Source: Nocardioides sp. BGMRC 2183 (GTDB lineage Bacteria > Actinomycetota > Actinomycetes > Propionibacteriales > Nocardioidaceae). Taken from it: a stretch of DNA of 64,000 nucleotides. Below are positions 26,285-34,202 of this stretch, piece by piece. Below the pieces are notes generated by a model, which was not told the DNA's origin, did not search any database, and saw only the letters and a program-made list of their open reading frames with translations. The DNA is taken from positions 18,244 through 82,243 of the forward strand of contig VSSA01000020.1 in the NCBI GenBank assembly GCA_008123405.1, written 5' to 3'. Position numbers and translations under genes: made by a program. The stretch's first letter is position 1, and every line of letters starts with the position of its first letter.

Positions 26285-27208
26285 GTGAGCGACGGACGTG
26301 TGGTGATGGTCGGGACCCTTCGGGCCGAGTTGGATGCCGCCCTGCGGGAGCGGTACGGCGCCCAGCGCCTGGACGAGATCGACCCGGCGGCGGCCGCACA
26401 GGCCGAGGTGGCCGTGACCAGCGGCATCTGGGGTGTGCGGGGCGAGCACCTGGACCGGCTTCCCGGACTCGGCGCCGTGGTGAACTTCGGCGTCGGCTAC
26501 GACTCCACCGACGTGGCCGAGGCGGCACGCCGAGGCGTCACGGTCTCCAACACGCCCGACGTGCTGACCGACTGCGTGGCCGACGTCGCGGTGGGAGCGC
26601 TGATCGACGTGATGCGCGGCCTGAGCGCGGCGGACCGGTTCGTGCGGCGCGGTGAGTGGGCGGCCGGACGTGTCCCGGCGCTGGCTCGCAGGGTCAGCGG
26701 CACCCGGGTCGGCATCGTGGGCCTGGGGCGGATCGGCACCGCGATCGCGCACCGGCTCGAGGCGTTCGGTGCGCAGATCAGCTATCACAACCGCAGCGAG
26801 CGCGCGGATGTCGACTACGCCTACGCCGGCTCCGTGGTCGAGCTCGCCCGCGGGGTCGACGTACTGATCCTGGCGGCGGCGGGTGGCAACGCCTCGCGCG
26901 GCCTGGTCGACGCCGCGGTCCTCGACGCGCTGGGGCCGGACGGCTTCCTGGTCAACGTCGCCCGCGGGTCGGTGGTCGACGAGCCGGCACTCGTTGCAGC
27001 CCTCGAAGAGCGCCGCATCGCCGGCGCTGCCCTGGACGTCTTCGCCGACGAGCCGCACGTCCCCGATGCGCTGCTCCGCCGTGAGGACGTGGTGCTGCTG
27101 CCGCACCTGGGTAGCGCCACCGTGGAGACCCGGGCCGCGATGACCGAGCTGGCGTTGGCCAACGTGGAGCGGTACCTGACCGAGGGGGTCCTGGTCACCC
27201 CGGTCTGA
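26285..27208 (+). CDS. D-isomer-specific 2-hydroxyacid dehydrogenase
   Basis: 307 residues from GTG 26285. NAD(P)-binding motif GLGRIG at 146-151, catalytic Arg227 in NVARGS, Glu256 in DVFADEP and His274 in LPHLGSAT complete the family triad. It interconverts a 2-oxo acid and D-2-hydroxy acid (hydroxypyruvate/glyoxylate reductase style). No good ribosome site precedes GTG 26285; the frame stays open upstream through the direct repeats (which would read MMLEQHW twice), but that reading is regulatory DNA rather than protein. Faces away from the AEC-oxidase operon and is convergent with the FMN oxidase gene. Confidence 0.92.
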   Translation: MSDGRVVMVGTLRAELDAALRERYGAQRLDEIDPAAAAQAEVAVTSGIWGVRGEHLDRLPGLGAVVNFGVGYDSTDVAEAARRGVTVSNTPDVLTDCVADVAVGALIDVMRGLSAADRFVRRGEWAAGRVPALARRVSGTRVGIVGLGRIGTAIAHRLEAFGAQISYHNRSERADVDYAYAGSVVELARGVDVLILAAAGGNASRGLVDAAVLDALGPDGFLVNVARGSVVDEPALVAALEERRIAGAALDVFADEPHVPDALLRREDVVLLPHLGSATVETRAAMTELALANVERYLTEGVLVTPV

Positions 27209-27219
27209 CGTCGGCCGGC

Positions 27220-28461
27220 TCACGAGGCGCGCAGCCGCACGTGCTGCGGCCCGATGCTCGCCACGTCCGGGGTGCCGAGCAGCGCCATCGCTCGGCGCAG
27301 CTCGTCGACGAGCAGATCCAGGACGGCCGCGACGCCGCGCTGACCGCCGGCCATCAGGCCGTAGAGGTAGGGGCGTCCGATCAGCACGCCCCGGGCACCC
27401 AGCCCGAGCGCGGCGGCGATGTCGCCACCGGAGCGGACCCCGGAGTCGAGGTAGGTCTCGACCCGCCCCCCGACCACGTCGAGGACCTCGGGCAGCAGCT
27501 CGAGCGGGACCGGTGCCCGGTCCAGCTGGCGTCCGCCGTGGTTGGAGAGCACCAGCGCATCGGCTCCGGCCCCGACACAGGCGAGCGCATCACCGACCGA
27601 CCCGATCCCCTTGACCACGACGGGGCCGTCCCAGTGCTCCTTGAGCCAGTTGATGTCGGCGGGGCGCAGCGCCTGCTCGCGCAACTCGTTGGACATCCCC
27701 CACCGGGCATAGCGGGAGCCCTCGGGGAAGGTCGCGAAGCGCAACGGCTCGGTGGTCAGGATGTTGCCGACCCAACCGGGATGGCGGGCCAGGCCGGCGA
27801 GCGTGCGGGCGGTCAGCTGCGGCGGGATGGCGAACCCGTTGCGCTTGTCGTTGCGCTTCATCCCGGTGACCACGGTGTCGACGGTCAGCATCAGCGCCTC
27901 GTAGCCGGCCTCGCGTGCCTCGGCCAGGTGTGCCAGCGTCACCGCGCGGTCCTTCATCAGATAGACCTGGAACCAGTTGCGCCCGCCCGGGGCAGCAGCC
28001 GCGGTGTCGCCGATCGAGGTCGTCGCGTACGTCGACAGCGTGTAGGGCACCCCCGCCTCGGCCGCTGCCGCGGCGGCCGCCCGCTCGCCGGAGTGGTGGC
28101 TGAGCCGGGTGTAGCCCGTCGGAGCGAGCACGATCGGCGCCGCCGCGGGCCGGCCCAGGATCGTGGTCGCGACGTCGGGGTGCGCGACGGCTTCGAGCGC
28201 GGTGGGCCGCAGCTCGATCCGGTCGAAGGCGGCGCGGTTGCGGGCCATGGCGTGCTCGCCGTCGGAGCCGCCGTACACGTAGTCCCAGACGGCGCCGGGG
28301 ACCCGGCGCCGAGCGACCCGTTCGAGGTCGTCGACGCTGAGGCACCGGGCGAGGCGGCGAGCGGTGGCGTCACGTTCCACCGGCCGGGTCTTGAGGAACG
28401 GCTCGAGGTCGCGCCACCGCGGCAGTTGGCGGGGGGTCTTCGTCTGCACTGACGTCGTCAC
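27220..28461 (-). CDS. FMN-dependent alpha-hydroxy-acid oxidase/dehydrogenase
   Basis: 413 residues from GTG 28461. FMN-dependent TIM-barrel enzyme: LAPTGYTRLSHHSGE near 113, LTVDTVVTGMKRNDKRNGF at 192-210, catalytic Lys284 (VVKGIGS) and SNHGGRQLDRAP with His308 and Arg311, then LDSGVRSGGDIAAALGLGARGVLIGRPYLYGLMAGG for the phosphate-binding loop. Members include L-lactate dehydrogenase, glycolate oxidase and mandelate dehydrogenase; the full-length N-terminal extension is typical of actinobacterial LldD-like forms. Substrate not readable. It diverges from the galactarate/talarate-type dehydratase, sharing an operator-rich gap. Confidence 0.92.
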   Translation of the reverse strand: MTTSVQTKTPRQLPRWRDLEPFLKTRPVERDATARRLARCLSVDDLERVARRRVPGAVWDYVYGGSDGEHAMARNRAAFDRIELRPTALEAVAHPDVATTILGRPAAAPIVLAPTGYTRLSHHSGERAAAAAAAEAGVPYTLSTYATTSIGDTAAAAPGGRNWFQVYLMKDRAVTLAHLAEAREAGYEALMLTVDTVVTGMKRNDKRNGFAIPPQLTARTLAGLARHPGWVGNILTTEPLRFATFPEGSRYARWGMSNELREQALRPADINWLKEHWDGPVVVKGIGSVGDALACVGAGADALVLSNHGGRQLDRAPVPLELLPEVLDVVGGRVETYLDSGVRSGGDIAAALGLGARGVLIGRPYLYGLMAGGQRGVAAVLDLLVDELRRAMALLGTPDVASIGPQHVRLRAS

Positions 28462-28478
28462 CGCTCTGGACTCCTCAC

Positions 28479-28518
28479 AACTTATCGGATAACTTCTCTA
28501 CTCATCATACAAGTTACC
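28479..28518. promoter_or_regulatory. candidate GntR operator between divergent genes
   Basis: AACTTATCGGATAACTT at 28479-28495 is a near-palindrome with one mismatched pair (AACTTATC against GATAACTT), and a further half-site AAGTTAC lies at 28511-28517. This AT-rich block is exceptional in otherwise very GC-rich DNA and sits between the FMN oxidase (start 28461) and dehydratase (start 28540) genes. The nearest regulator is the GntR protein at 29658. Confidence 0.55.
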
Positions 28519-28539
28519 TGATTCTAGGAGCCCAGCGCC

Positions 28540-29661
28540 ATGGCCGCCGATCGCATCCGCACCTTGAACCTCTCCCACGTCGTGCTGCCGCTCGACAACC
28601 CGGTCAGCGACGCCAAGGTGCTCACCGGGCGACAGAAGCCGCTCACCGAGACCGTCCTGCTCTTCGTCGAGGTGACCACCGAGCAGGGCCACCAAGGCAT
28701 GGGCTTCAGCTACTCCAAGCGGGCCGGCGGTCCGGCCCAGTTCGCCCACCTCAAGGAGGTCGCCGAGGTCGCCATCGGTCAGGACCCTGCCGACATCGCG
28801 AAGATCTACGAGTCCCTGATGTGGGCCGGCGCATCCGTAGGCCGCAGCGGCGTCGCCACCCAGGCCGTCGCCGCGCTCGACGTGGCGCTGTGGGACCTCA
28901 AGGCCCGTCGCGCGGAGCTGCCGCTGGCCAAGCTACTCGGCGCGCACCGCGACTCCTGCCGCGTCTACAACACCTCCGGCGGGTTCCTCCAGGCCTCGGT
29001 CGAGGAGATCAAGGAGAAGGCGACGGCATCGCTGGAGTCCGGTATCGGCGGGATCAAGATCAAGGTCGGCCAGCCCGACTGGGCCGAGGACCTGCGCCGG
29101 GTGGCGGCGCTGCGCGAGCACCTCGGCGACACCCCGTTCATGGTGGACGCCAACCAGCAGTGGGACCGGGCCCGCGCCCGCCGGATGTGCCGCGAGCTGG
29201 AGCAGTTCGACCTGATCTGGATCGAGGAGCCGCTGGACGCCTGGGACGCGGTCGGCCATGCGGACCTCTCCCGCACCTTCGACACCCCGATCGCCACCGG
29301 CGAGATGCTGACCTCCGTGCCCGAGCACATGGCGCTCATCGACGCCGGCTACCGCGGCATCGTGCAGCCCGACGCCCCCCGGATCGGCGGCATCACCCCG
29401 TTCCTGAAGTTCGCGACGCTGGCCGCGCACCACGGGCTCGCGTTGGCCCCGCACTACGCGATGGAGATCCACCTGCACCTCGCCGCGGCGTACCCGACCG
29501 AGCCGTGGGTGGAGCACTTCGAGTGGCTCAACCCGCTCTTCGAGGAGCGGATCGAGATCCGCGACGGACAGATGTTCGTGCCGGACCGGCCCGGACTCGG
29601 CTTCACCCTCAGCGACCGTATGCGCGCGCTGACGAAGGAGACGGCTACCTTCGGCGCGTGA
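28540..29661 (+). CDS. galactarate/L-talarate dehydratase-type enolase-superfamily enzyme
   Basis: 373 residues. Enolase-superfamily barrel with K173-I-K175 (KIKVG), metal ligands D203 (MVDANQQWD), E229/E230 (WIEEPLDAWD) and E255 (TPIATGEMLTS), and H305 in LAPHYAMEIHLHLAAAYP. This catalytic set and the wording EPLDA...TPIATGEMLTS...VQPDAPRIGGITPFLK match the characterised galactarate/talarate dehydratase group. It would dehydrate galactarate or L-talarate to 5-keto-4-deoxyglucarate, the substrate of KdgD encoded at 42672. ATG 28540 with GGAG upstream. The GntR gene overlaps its stop by 4 bases. Confidence 0.85.
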   Translation: MAADRIRTLNLSHVVLPLDNPVSDAKVLTGRQKPLTETVLLFVEVTTEQGHQGMGFSYSKRAGGPAQFAHLKEVAEVAIGQDPADIAKIYESLMWAGASVGRSGVATQAVAALDVALWDLKARRAELPLAKLLGAHRDSCRVYNTSGGFLQASVEEIKEKATASLESGIGGIKIKVGQPDWAEDLRRVAALREHLGDTPFMVDANQQWDRARARRMCRELEQFDLIWIEEPLDAWDAVGHADLSRTFDTPIATGEMLTSVPEHMALIDAGYRGIVQPDAPRIGGITPFLKFATLAAHHGLALAPHYAMEIHLHLAAAYPTEPWVEHFEWLNPLFEERIEIRDGQMFVPDRPGLGFTLSDRMRALTKETATFGA

Positions 29662-30344
29662 ACACCCCACCCACGACGCTGGCCCAGACCGTCGTCGCAG
29701 GACTGAAGGCGCGCATCCTCGACGGGTCGCTCCCGGCGGGCGCGAAGCTGCCGTCGGAGAACGAGCTGATCGAGGAGTACGCCGTCTCGCGCACCGTGGT
29801 GCGCGAGGCGGTCACCCGGTTGCGTGCCGAGGGCTTGGTGGAGACCTTCCAGGGACGCGGGTCGTTCGTGCTGGCGATGCCCGAGCCGACGTCGTTCACG
29901 GTCGAGGCGTCCGCGATCCGCAGCCAGGCCGACGTGCTGGCGATGATCGACTTCCGCCTGGGCGTCGAGAGCGAGGCCGCCTTCCTCGCCGCCTCGGACC
30001 GTACGCCGGCCGCGGCCAAGGCGGTGCAGCACGCCCTGGACGCCTTCGCTGCGGCGAGCCCGGAGGACGCGGTCGAGGCGGACTTCGCCTTCCACCGCGC
30101 CGTCGCCGCTGCCACAGGTAACCGCTTCTACCTCGACCTGCTCGACTCGCTCGGCCCGATGATGATCATGCTGCCGCGCACCCGCCTCTCCGAGGAGTAC
30201 TCCCTCACCGACGCCTCCCACGTGGAGCGGGTCCGGCGCGAGCACGACAACGTCGCCACCGCTGTGATCGCCGGAGACCCCGAGACCGCGCGGGCCGCGA
30301 TGCGGGTGCACCTCGGCAACACCCGGCGGCGGCTGCAGGGCTGA
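29658..30344 (+). CDS. GntR-family regulator, FadR/FCD subfamily
   Basis: 228 residues from GTG 29658, overlapping the dehydratase stop (GTGA), so the two are co-translated. Winged HTH at about 8-70 (LPAGAKLPSENELIEEYAVSRTVVREAVTRLRAEGLVETFQGRGSFVL); C-terminal FCD effector domain with DFRLGVESEAAFLA, DFAFHRAVAAATGN (metal-binding His) and HDNVATAVIAGDPETARAAMRVHLGNT (two further His). FCD regulators bind carboxylic acids with a metal. Probably senses an aldarate or its dehydration product and controls the dehydratase promoter (inference). Confidence 0.93.
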   Translation: MNTPPTTLAQTVVAGLKARILDGSLPAGAKLPSENELIEEYAVSRTVVREAVTRLRAEGLVETFQGRGSFVLAMPEPTSFTVEASAIRSQADVLAMIDFRLGVESEAAFLAASDRTPAAAKAVQHALDAFAAASPEDAVEADFAFHRAVAAATGNRFYLDLLDSLGPMMIMLPRTRLSEEYSLTDASHVERVRREHDNVATAVIAGDPETARAAMRVHLGNTRRRLQG

Positions 30345-30349
30345 GAGAG

Positions 30350-30398
30350 CTTGTGCCGTCGTTTGCTGGCACCATCTGCCAGCAAACGACGGCACAAG
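30350..30398. terminator. 22-bp perfect hairpin after the GntR gene
   Basis: Positions 30350-30371 are the exact reverse complement of 30377-30398, with a 5-base loop CCATC. The stem includes TGCCGTCGTTTGCTGGCA. It starts 6 bases after the GntR stop and precedes the GTG of the next gene by 46 bases. There is no T-run. The stem is longer and more perfect than a terminator needs, and less GC-rich than its surroundings, so a repeat element is also possible. Confidence 0.75.
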
Positions 30399-30443
30399 AG
30401 GTCGCGACACCCGGTAGGAGCGCCCGCCTGAGACAATGAGCGA

Positions 30444-31409
30444 GTGCGCGCAGCGCTACGGCCCCGGTACGGCGGACCCGACGTCATCACCTTCGACGAC
30501 GTCCCCGATCCCGTGCCCGGTCCCGGCGAGCTCCTGGTGCGCGTCCATGCCACCACTGTCAACCGCACCGACTGCGCCTACCGGTCGGGGCATCCGTGGA
30601 TCAACAGGGTCGTCTGTGGGCTCCCCCGACCGCGGGTCGCCGTGCTCGGCTCGGAGTACGCCGGCGTCGTGACCGCGACCGGCGCGAACGTCGACAGCTA
30701 TGCCGTCGGCGACCGCGTCTTCGGCTTCGTGGAGGGCCGGGCCGGCGCGCACGCCGAGCTGGTCGCCGTACCTGTGGACGGCCTGGTCGCGACGGTGCCC
30801 GCCGGGTGGGACTTGCCGCAGGCGGCGCCGGGAATGGAGGGCGCGCACTATGCGCACGCCTGTCTGCGGGTGACCGGGATCGGGGCGGGCGACCGGGCTT
30901 TGGTACACGGCGCCACCGGCGGCATCGGCACCGCGCTCGTCCAGCTGCTCCACGCCGAGGGCGTCGAGGTGACGGCGGTGTGCGACCGGCTGCCCGGGCA
31001 CCGCCCCGACCTGCTGACCGAGCTCGGCGCCGCTCACGTCGTGGAGATGGCCACCGATCCAGGACTGACGTCGGTCGGCGGAGGCTTCGACCTGGTCATC
31101 GATGCCACCGGGCACCTCTCGTTCGGTGCCGCCCGCCCGCTGCTGCGCCGGGCCGGCAGCTACGTCTCCTCCGACCTCGGCCGCGGTGGGCAGAACCTCC
31201 TGCTCGCCTCCGTCGGTCCCGTCACCCGACGCCTCGGTCTGCGCCACGCGCGGTTCCCGTTGCCCCACGCCGACGCCACCCTCGCCCGCCACCTGGCGGG
31301 CCTGATGGGCGCCGGCGCCTACCGCGCCGTCATCGACCGCAGCTATCCCTTCGAGGAGCTGCGCGACGCCTACGCCTACGTCGACAGCGGACGCAAGGTA
31401 ACGTCGTGA
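30444..31409 (+). CDS. NAD(P)-dependent zinc-less alcohol dehydrogenase/quinone oxidoreductase-like (MDR)
   Basis: 321 residues from GTG 30444. Medium-chain dehydrogenase fold: GELLVRVHATTVNRTDCAYRSG, GSEYAGVVTATGANV, then the nucleotide motif ALVHGATGGIGTALVQLLHAEG at about 153-174 and FDLVIDATGH. The catalytic Zn Cys/His set of classical alcohol dehydrogenases is absent, which fits the quinone-oxidoreductase-like branch. ATTVNRTDC is the usual N-terminal motif of that branch. Substrate unknown; no operon partner. Confidence 0.88.
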   Translation: MRAALRPRYGGPDVITFDDVPDPVPGPGELLVRVHATTVNRTDCAYRSGHPWINRVVCGLPRPRVAVLGSEYAGVVTATGANVDSYAVGDRVFGFVEGRAGAHAELVAVPVDGLVATVPAGWDLPQAAPGMEGAHYAHACLRVTGIGAGDRALVHGATGGIGTALVQLLHAEGVEVTAVCDRLPGHRPDLLTELGAAHVVEMATDPGLTSVGGGFDLVIDATGHLSFGAARPLLRRAGSYVSSDLGRGGQNLLLASVGPVTRRLGLRHARFPLPHADATLARHLAGLMGAGAYRAVIDRSYPFEELRDAYAYVDSGRKVTS

Positions 31410-31432
31410 TCGTGATGCCGTGAGGACGGCGC

Positions 31433-32311
31433 TCAGCCCTCGATCGAGCTGAGTCGCGCCACCTCGTCCTCGGTCAGCTCGATCGCCGCCGCTGCGGTGT
31501 TGGACTCCAGGTGCGCCACCCGCGAGGTGCCGGGGATCGGCAGCATCACCGGGGAGAGGTGCAGCAGCCAGGCGAGGGCGATCTGGGTCGGCGTCGCGTC
31601 GTGCGCGGCCGCGATCTCGGCGAGCGGACCGGCGGCGGCGGTGTGGTCGGCGACCGGGCGCCACGGGATGAACCCGATGCCGTTCGCCTCGCTGTGCGCG
31701 AGCAGCGCGGCCGAGCCGCGGGTGCCGAGGCTGAACCGGTTCTGCACCGTCGCGATCGGCGCGATCCGCTGTGCCGCCTGCAGCTCCTCGACACTCACCT
31801 CGGAGAGACCGATGTGCTTGATCTTCCCCTCGTCCTGGAGCGCAGCCAGCTCGCCGATCTGGTCCTCCAGCGGCACGTTCGCGTCGATCCGGTGCAGCTG
31901 GAACAGGTCGATCGCCTCGACCTGGAGGCGGCGCAGGCTGAGCTCCGCCTGCTGACGCAGGTACGCCGGCACGCCGACCGGCGTCCAGATGCTCGGCCCC
32001 TGACGGGTCAGTCCCGCCTTCGTCGCGAGGACGACGTCGTCGGCGTAGGGGTGCAACGCCTCGGCGAGCAGCTCCTCGGCCACGACCGGGCCGTAGGAGT
32101 CGGCGGTGTCGAAGAAGGTGATGCCGAGCTCGACGGCGCGGCGCAGCACCGCGATCGCCTCCTCACGATCCCGCGGCGGACCCCAGACCCCCTCGCCGGT
32201 GAGCTGCATCGTGCCGTAGCCGAGGCGGACGACCGGCAGGTCGCCGCCGATCGAGAAGGTTCCGGACTGGCGGGCCACGTCGGTGGTGGAAGGGTCGGTA
32301 GTCGAAGTCAT
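31433..32311 (-). CDS. aldo/keto reductase
   Basis: 292 residues from ATG 32311. Single AKR barrel with the catalytic tetrad: Asp and Tyr in FFDTADSYGP, Lys in VLATKAGL and His in LFQLHRID. Ends with TPTQIALAWLLHLSPVMLPIPGTSRVAHLESNTAAA, the NADP-binding end usual for YdhF/PLP-unrelated AKRs. Reduces aldehydes or ketones, substrate unknown. Divergent from the ABC transporter pair at 32410, convergent with the oxidoreductase gene. Confidence 0.9.
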   Translation of the reverse strand: MTSTTDPSTTDVARQSGTFSIGGDLPVVRLGYGTMQLTGEGVWGPPRDREEAIAVLRRAVELGITFFDTADSYGPVVAEELLAEALHPYADDVVLATKAGLTRQGPSIWTPVGVPAYLRQQAELSLRRLQVEAIDLFQLHRIDANVPLEDQIGELAALQDEGKIKHIGLSEVSVEELQAAQRIAPIATVQNRFSLGTRGSAALLAHSEANGIGFIPWRPVADHTAAAGPLAEIAAAHDATPTQIALAWLLHLSPVMLPIPGTSRVAHLESNTAAAAIELTEDEVARLSSIEG

Positions 32312-32409
32312 GGCGGCCCAACCAGCTCCCTGCGTCGGTGATTCCCGTAGAAACGACCAGGCGCCCGGACGCATCCCACGGATAGGGTGGCTCACCCACG
32401 GGAGGTGGC

Positions 32410-33327
32410 ATGGGTTCAGTGATCACGGTCCGCGATCTGCGGATGCGCTACGGCTCGAAGGACGTGCTCACCGGCGTCGACTTCGACATCGACGCCGGCG
32501 AGGTGGTGTGTCTGCTCGGCCCCAACGGAGCCGGCAAGACCACCACGATCGAGATCCTGGAGGGCTTCCGGATGCGCTCGGCCGGCGAGGTCGACGTACT
32601 CGGTGAGGACCCGGCCCGCGGCAGTGAGGACTGGCGGGCGCGGGTGGGGGTGGTGCTGCAGTCGTGGCGCGACCACCCGCGCTGGACGCCCCGCCGACTG
32701 CTGGCCCAGCTGGGCTCCTACTACGAGCCCTACGGCACCGCCGAGCGCCCGAAGCCGTACGACGCCGAGCAGCTGCTCGAGACCGTCGGACTCGCCCCGT
32801 CCGCGGACGCCAAGATCGTCACCCTCTCCGGCGGCCAACGGCGTCGCCTCGACGTGGCCATCGGCATCATCGGCCGCCCCGACCTCCTCTTCCTCGACGA
32901 GCCGACGGCCGGATTCGACCCGCAGGCCCGGCGCGAGTTCCACGACCTGATCCGACGGCTCTCCCGCACCGAGAACACCACGATCCTGCTCACCACCCAC
33001 GACCTCGACGAGGCGGAGCGGCTGGCCAGCCGGGTGCTGATGCTGGCGGGCGGACGGATCGTCGCCGACGACTCCGTCGAGGGGCTCGCGCACCGGATCG
33101 AGGGAGAGACGACGGTGAAGTGGCGACTCGGAGGTGAGTCGTTCGCGGAGTCCGTCTCCGACCCGACCCGGTTTGCCCGCGAGCTCTTCGCCCGCCACGG
33201 CGAGGCGGTCCGCGACCTCGACATCCGCCGGGCCAGCCTCGAGGACGCCTACCTGGCGCTGGTCCAGGAGCACGAGTCGGGGCACGGCGATGCGGCCGCG
33301 CGCATGTTCAAGGAGGCGACGACGTGA
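32410..33327 (+). CDS. ABC transporter ATP-binding protein
   Basis: 305 residues, one nucleotide-binding domain. Walker A GPNGAGKTT at 37-45, signature LSGGQ at 139-143, Walker B LLFLDEP at 159-165, and H-loop TTHDLDEAE near 196. The C-terminal 80 residues form the extension seen in DrrA/CcmA-type exporters. GGGAGG ribosome site. The permease gene overlaps the stop (GTGA at 33324), so the two make a two-gene drug-resistance-type ABC exporter. Confidence 0.95.
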   Translation: MGSVITVRDLRMRYGSKDVLTGVDFDIDAGEVVCLLGPNGAGKTTTIEILEGFRMRSAGEVDVLGEDPARGSEDWRARVGVVLQSWRDHPRWTPRRLLAQLGSYYEPYGTAERPKPYDAEQLLETVGLAPSADAKIVTLSGGQRRRLDVAIGIIGRPDLLFLDEPTAGFDPQARREFHDLIRRLSRTENTTILLTTHDLDEAERLASRVLMLAGGRIVADDSVEGLAHRIEGETTVKWRLGGESFAESVSDPTRFARELFARHGEAVRDLDIRRASLEDAYLALVQEHESGHGDAAARMFKEATT

Positions 33328-34172
33328 AGGGCTGGTACGCGGTCAGGATCGGCGCTCGACGGGGGCTCACCGAGTTCGGTCAGAGTGTGCGCAGCACGCA
33401 GGATCAGGGCTTCTACCTCTTCACCGCGCTGCTCGCGGTCGGCTACCTCTTCCTGCGTCGCAACGCCGACATCGAAGGCACCGACCTGTCGTTCGCCTCG
33501 GTCACCCTGCCCAGCATCCTGGGCCTGCTGATCGCGTTCGGGGTGGTGATCGGGCCGGCGTACGCACTCGCGATGGAGCGTGAGGACGGCACCCTGCTGC
33601 GCCACAAGGCGATCCCGCATGGCCTGACCGGCTACTTCACCGGGCAGATGGTGTTTCAGAGCCTCTCGCTAGTGCCGCAGCTGGTGGTCATCCTGGTGCC
33701 CAGCTTTCTGCTCTTCGACGACCTGATGGCCGACCCGTCCGGATGGTTCACCGTGGTCTGGGTGGTGCTGCTCGGGCTGGCGGCGACGATGCCGATCGGC
33801 ATGGTCATCGGCGCGCTGGTGCCCAACAGTCAGAAGGTCGGCTCGTGGGGGATGCTGCCGGTGATGACGCTGGCCGGGATCTCCGGCATCTTCTACCCGA
33901 TCCAGCAGCTGTGGGGCTGGGTCGAGGTGGTCGCCCAGATCTTCCCGATGTACTGGCTGGGGCTGGGCATGCGATCGGCGTTCCTCCCCGACGAGGCGGC
34001 GGCGCTGGAGGTCGGCGGCAGCTGGCGCACTCTGGAGACCGTCGGCGTGCTGGGCGTCTGGGCGGTGATCGGCGCGGTGATCACGCCGATCGTGCTGCGC
34101 CGGATGGCGCGGCGCCAGTCCGGCTCCGCGGTCGAGGCCGGCCGCGAGGCTGCCACCCAGTGGGTGCGCTGA
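33324..34172 (+). CDS. ABC-2 type transporter permease
   Basis: 282 residues with six hydrophobic segments. Typical ABC-2 features: a cytoplasmic start, the ALAMEREDGTLLRHKAIPHG loop between segments 2 and 3, MLPVMTLAGISGIFYPI in segment 5 and LQQLWGWVEVVAQIFPMYWLGLGMR-like sequence before the last helix. Pairs with the upstream ATPase by a 4-base overlap. Export substrate unknown; not obviously connected with the aldarate genes that follow on the other strand. Confidence 0.92.
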   Translation: MKGWYAVRIGARRGLTEFGQSVRSTQDQGFYLFTALLAVGYLFLRRNADIEGTDLSFASVTLPSILGLLIAFGVVIGPAYALAMEREDGTLLRHKAIPHGLTGYFTGQMVFQSLSLVPQLVVILVPSFLLFDDLMADPSGWFTVVWVVLLGLAATMPIGMVIGALVPNSQKVGSWGMLPVMTLAGISGIFYPIQQLWGWVEVVAQIFPMYWLGLGMRSAFLPDEAAALEVGGSWRTLETVGVLGVWAVIGAVITPIVLRRMARRQSGSAVEAGREAATQWVR

Positions 34173-34202
34173 GCCGGCTCACCACCGCGCTCACCAGCGC
34201 AC

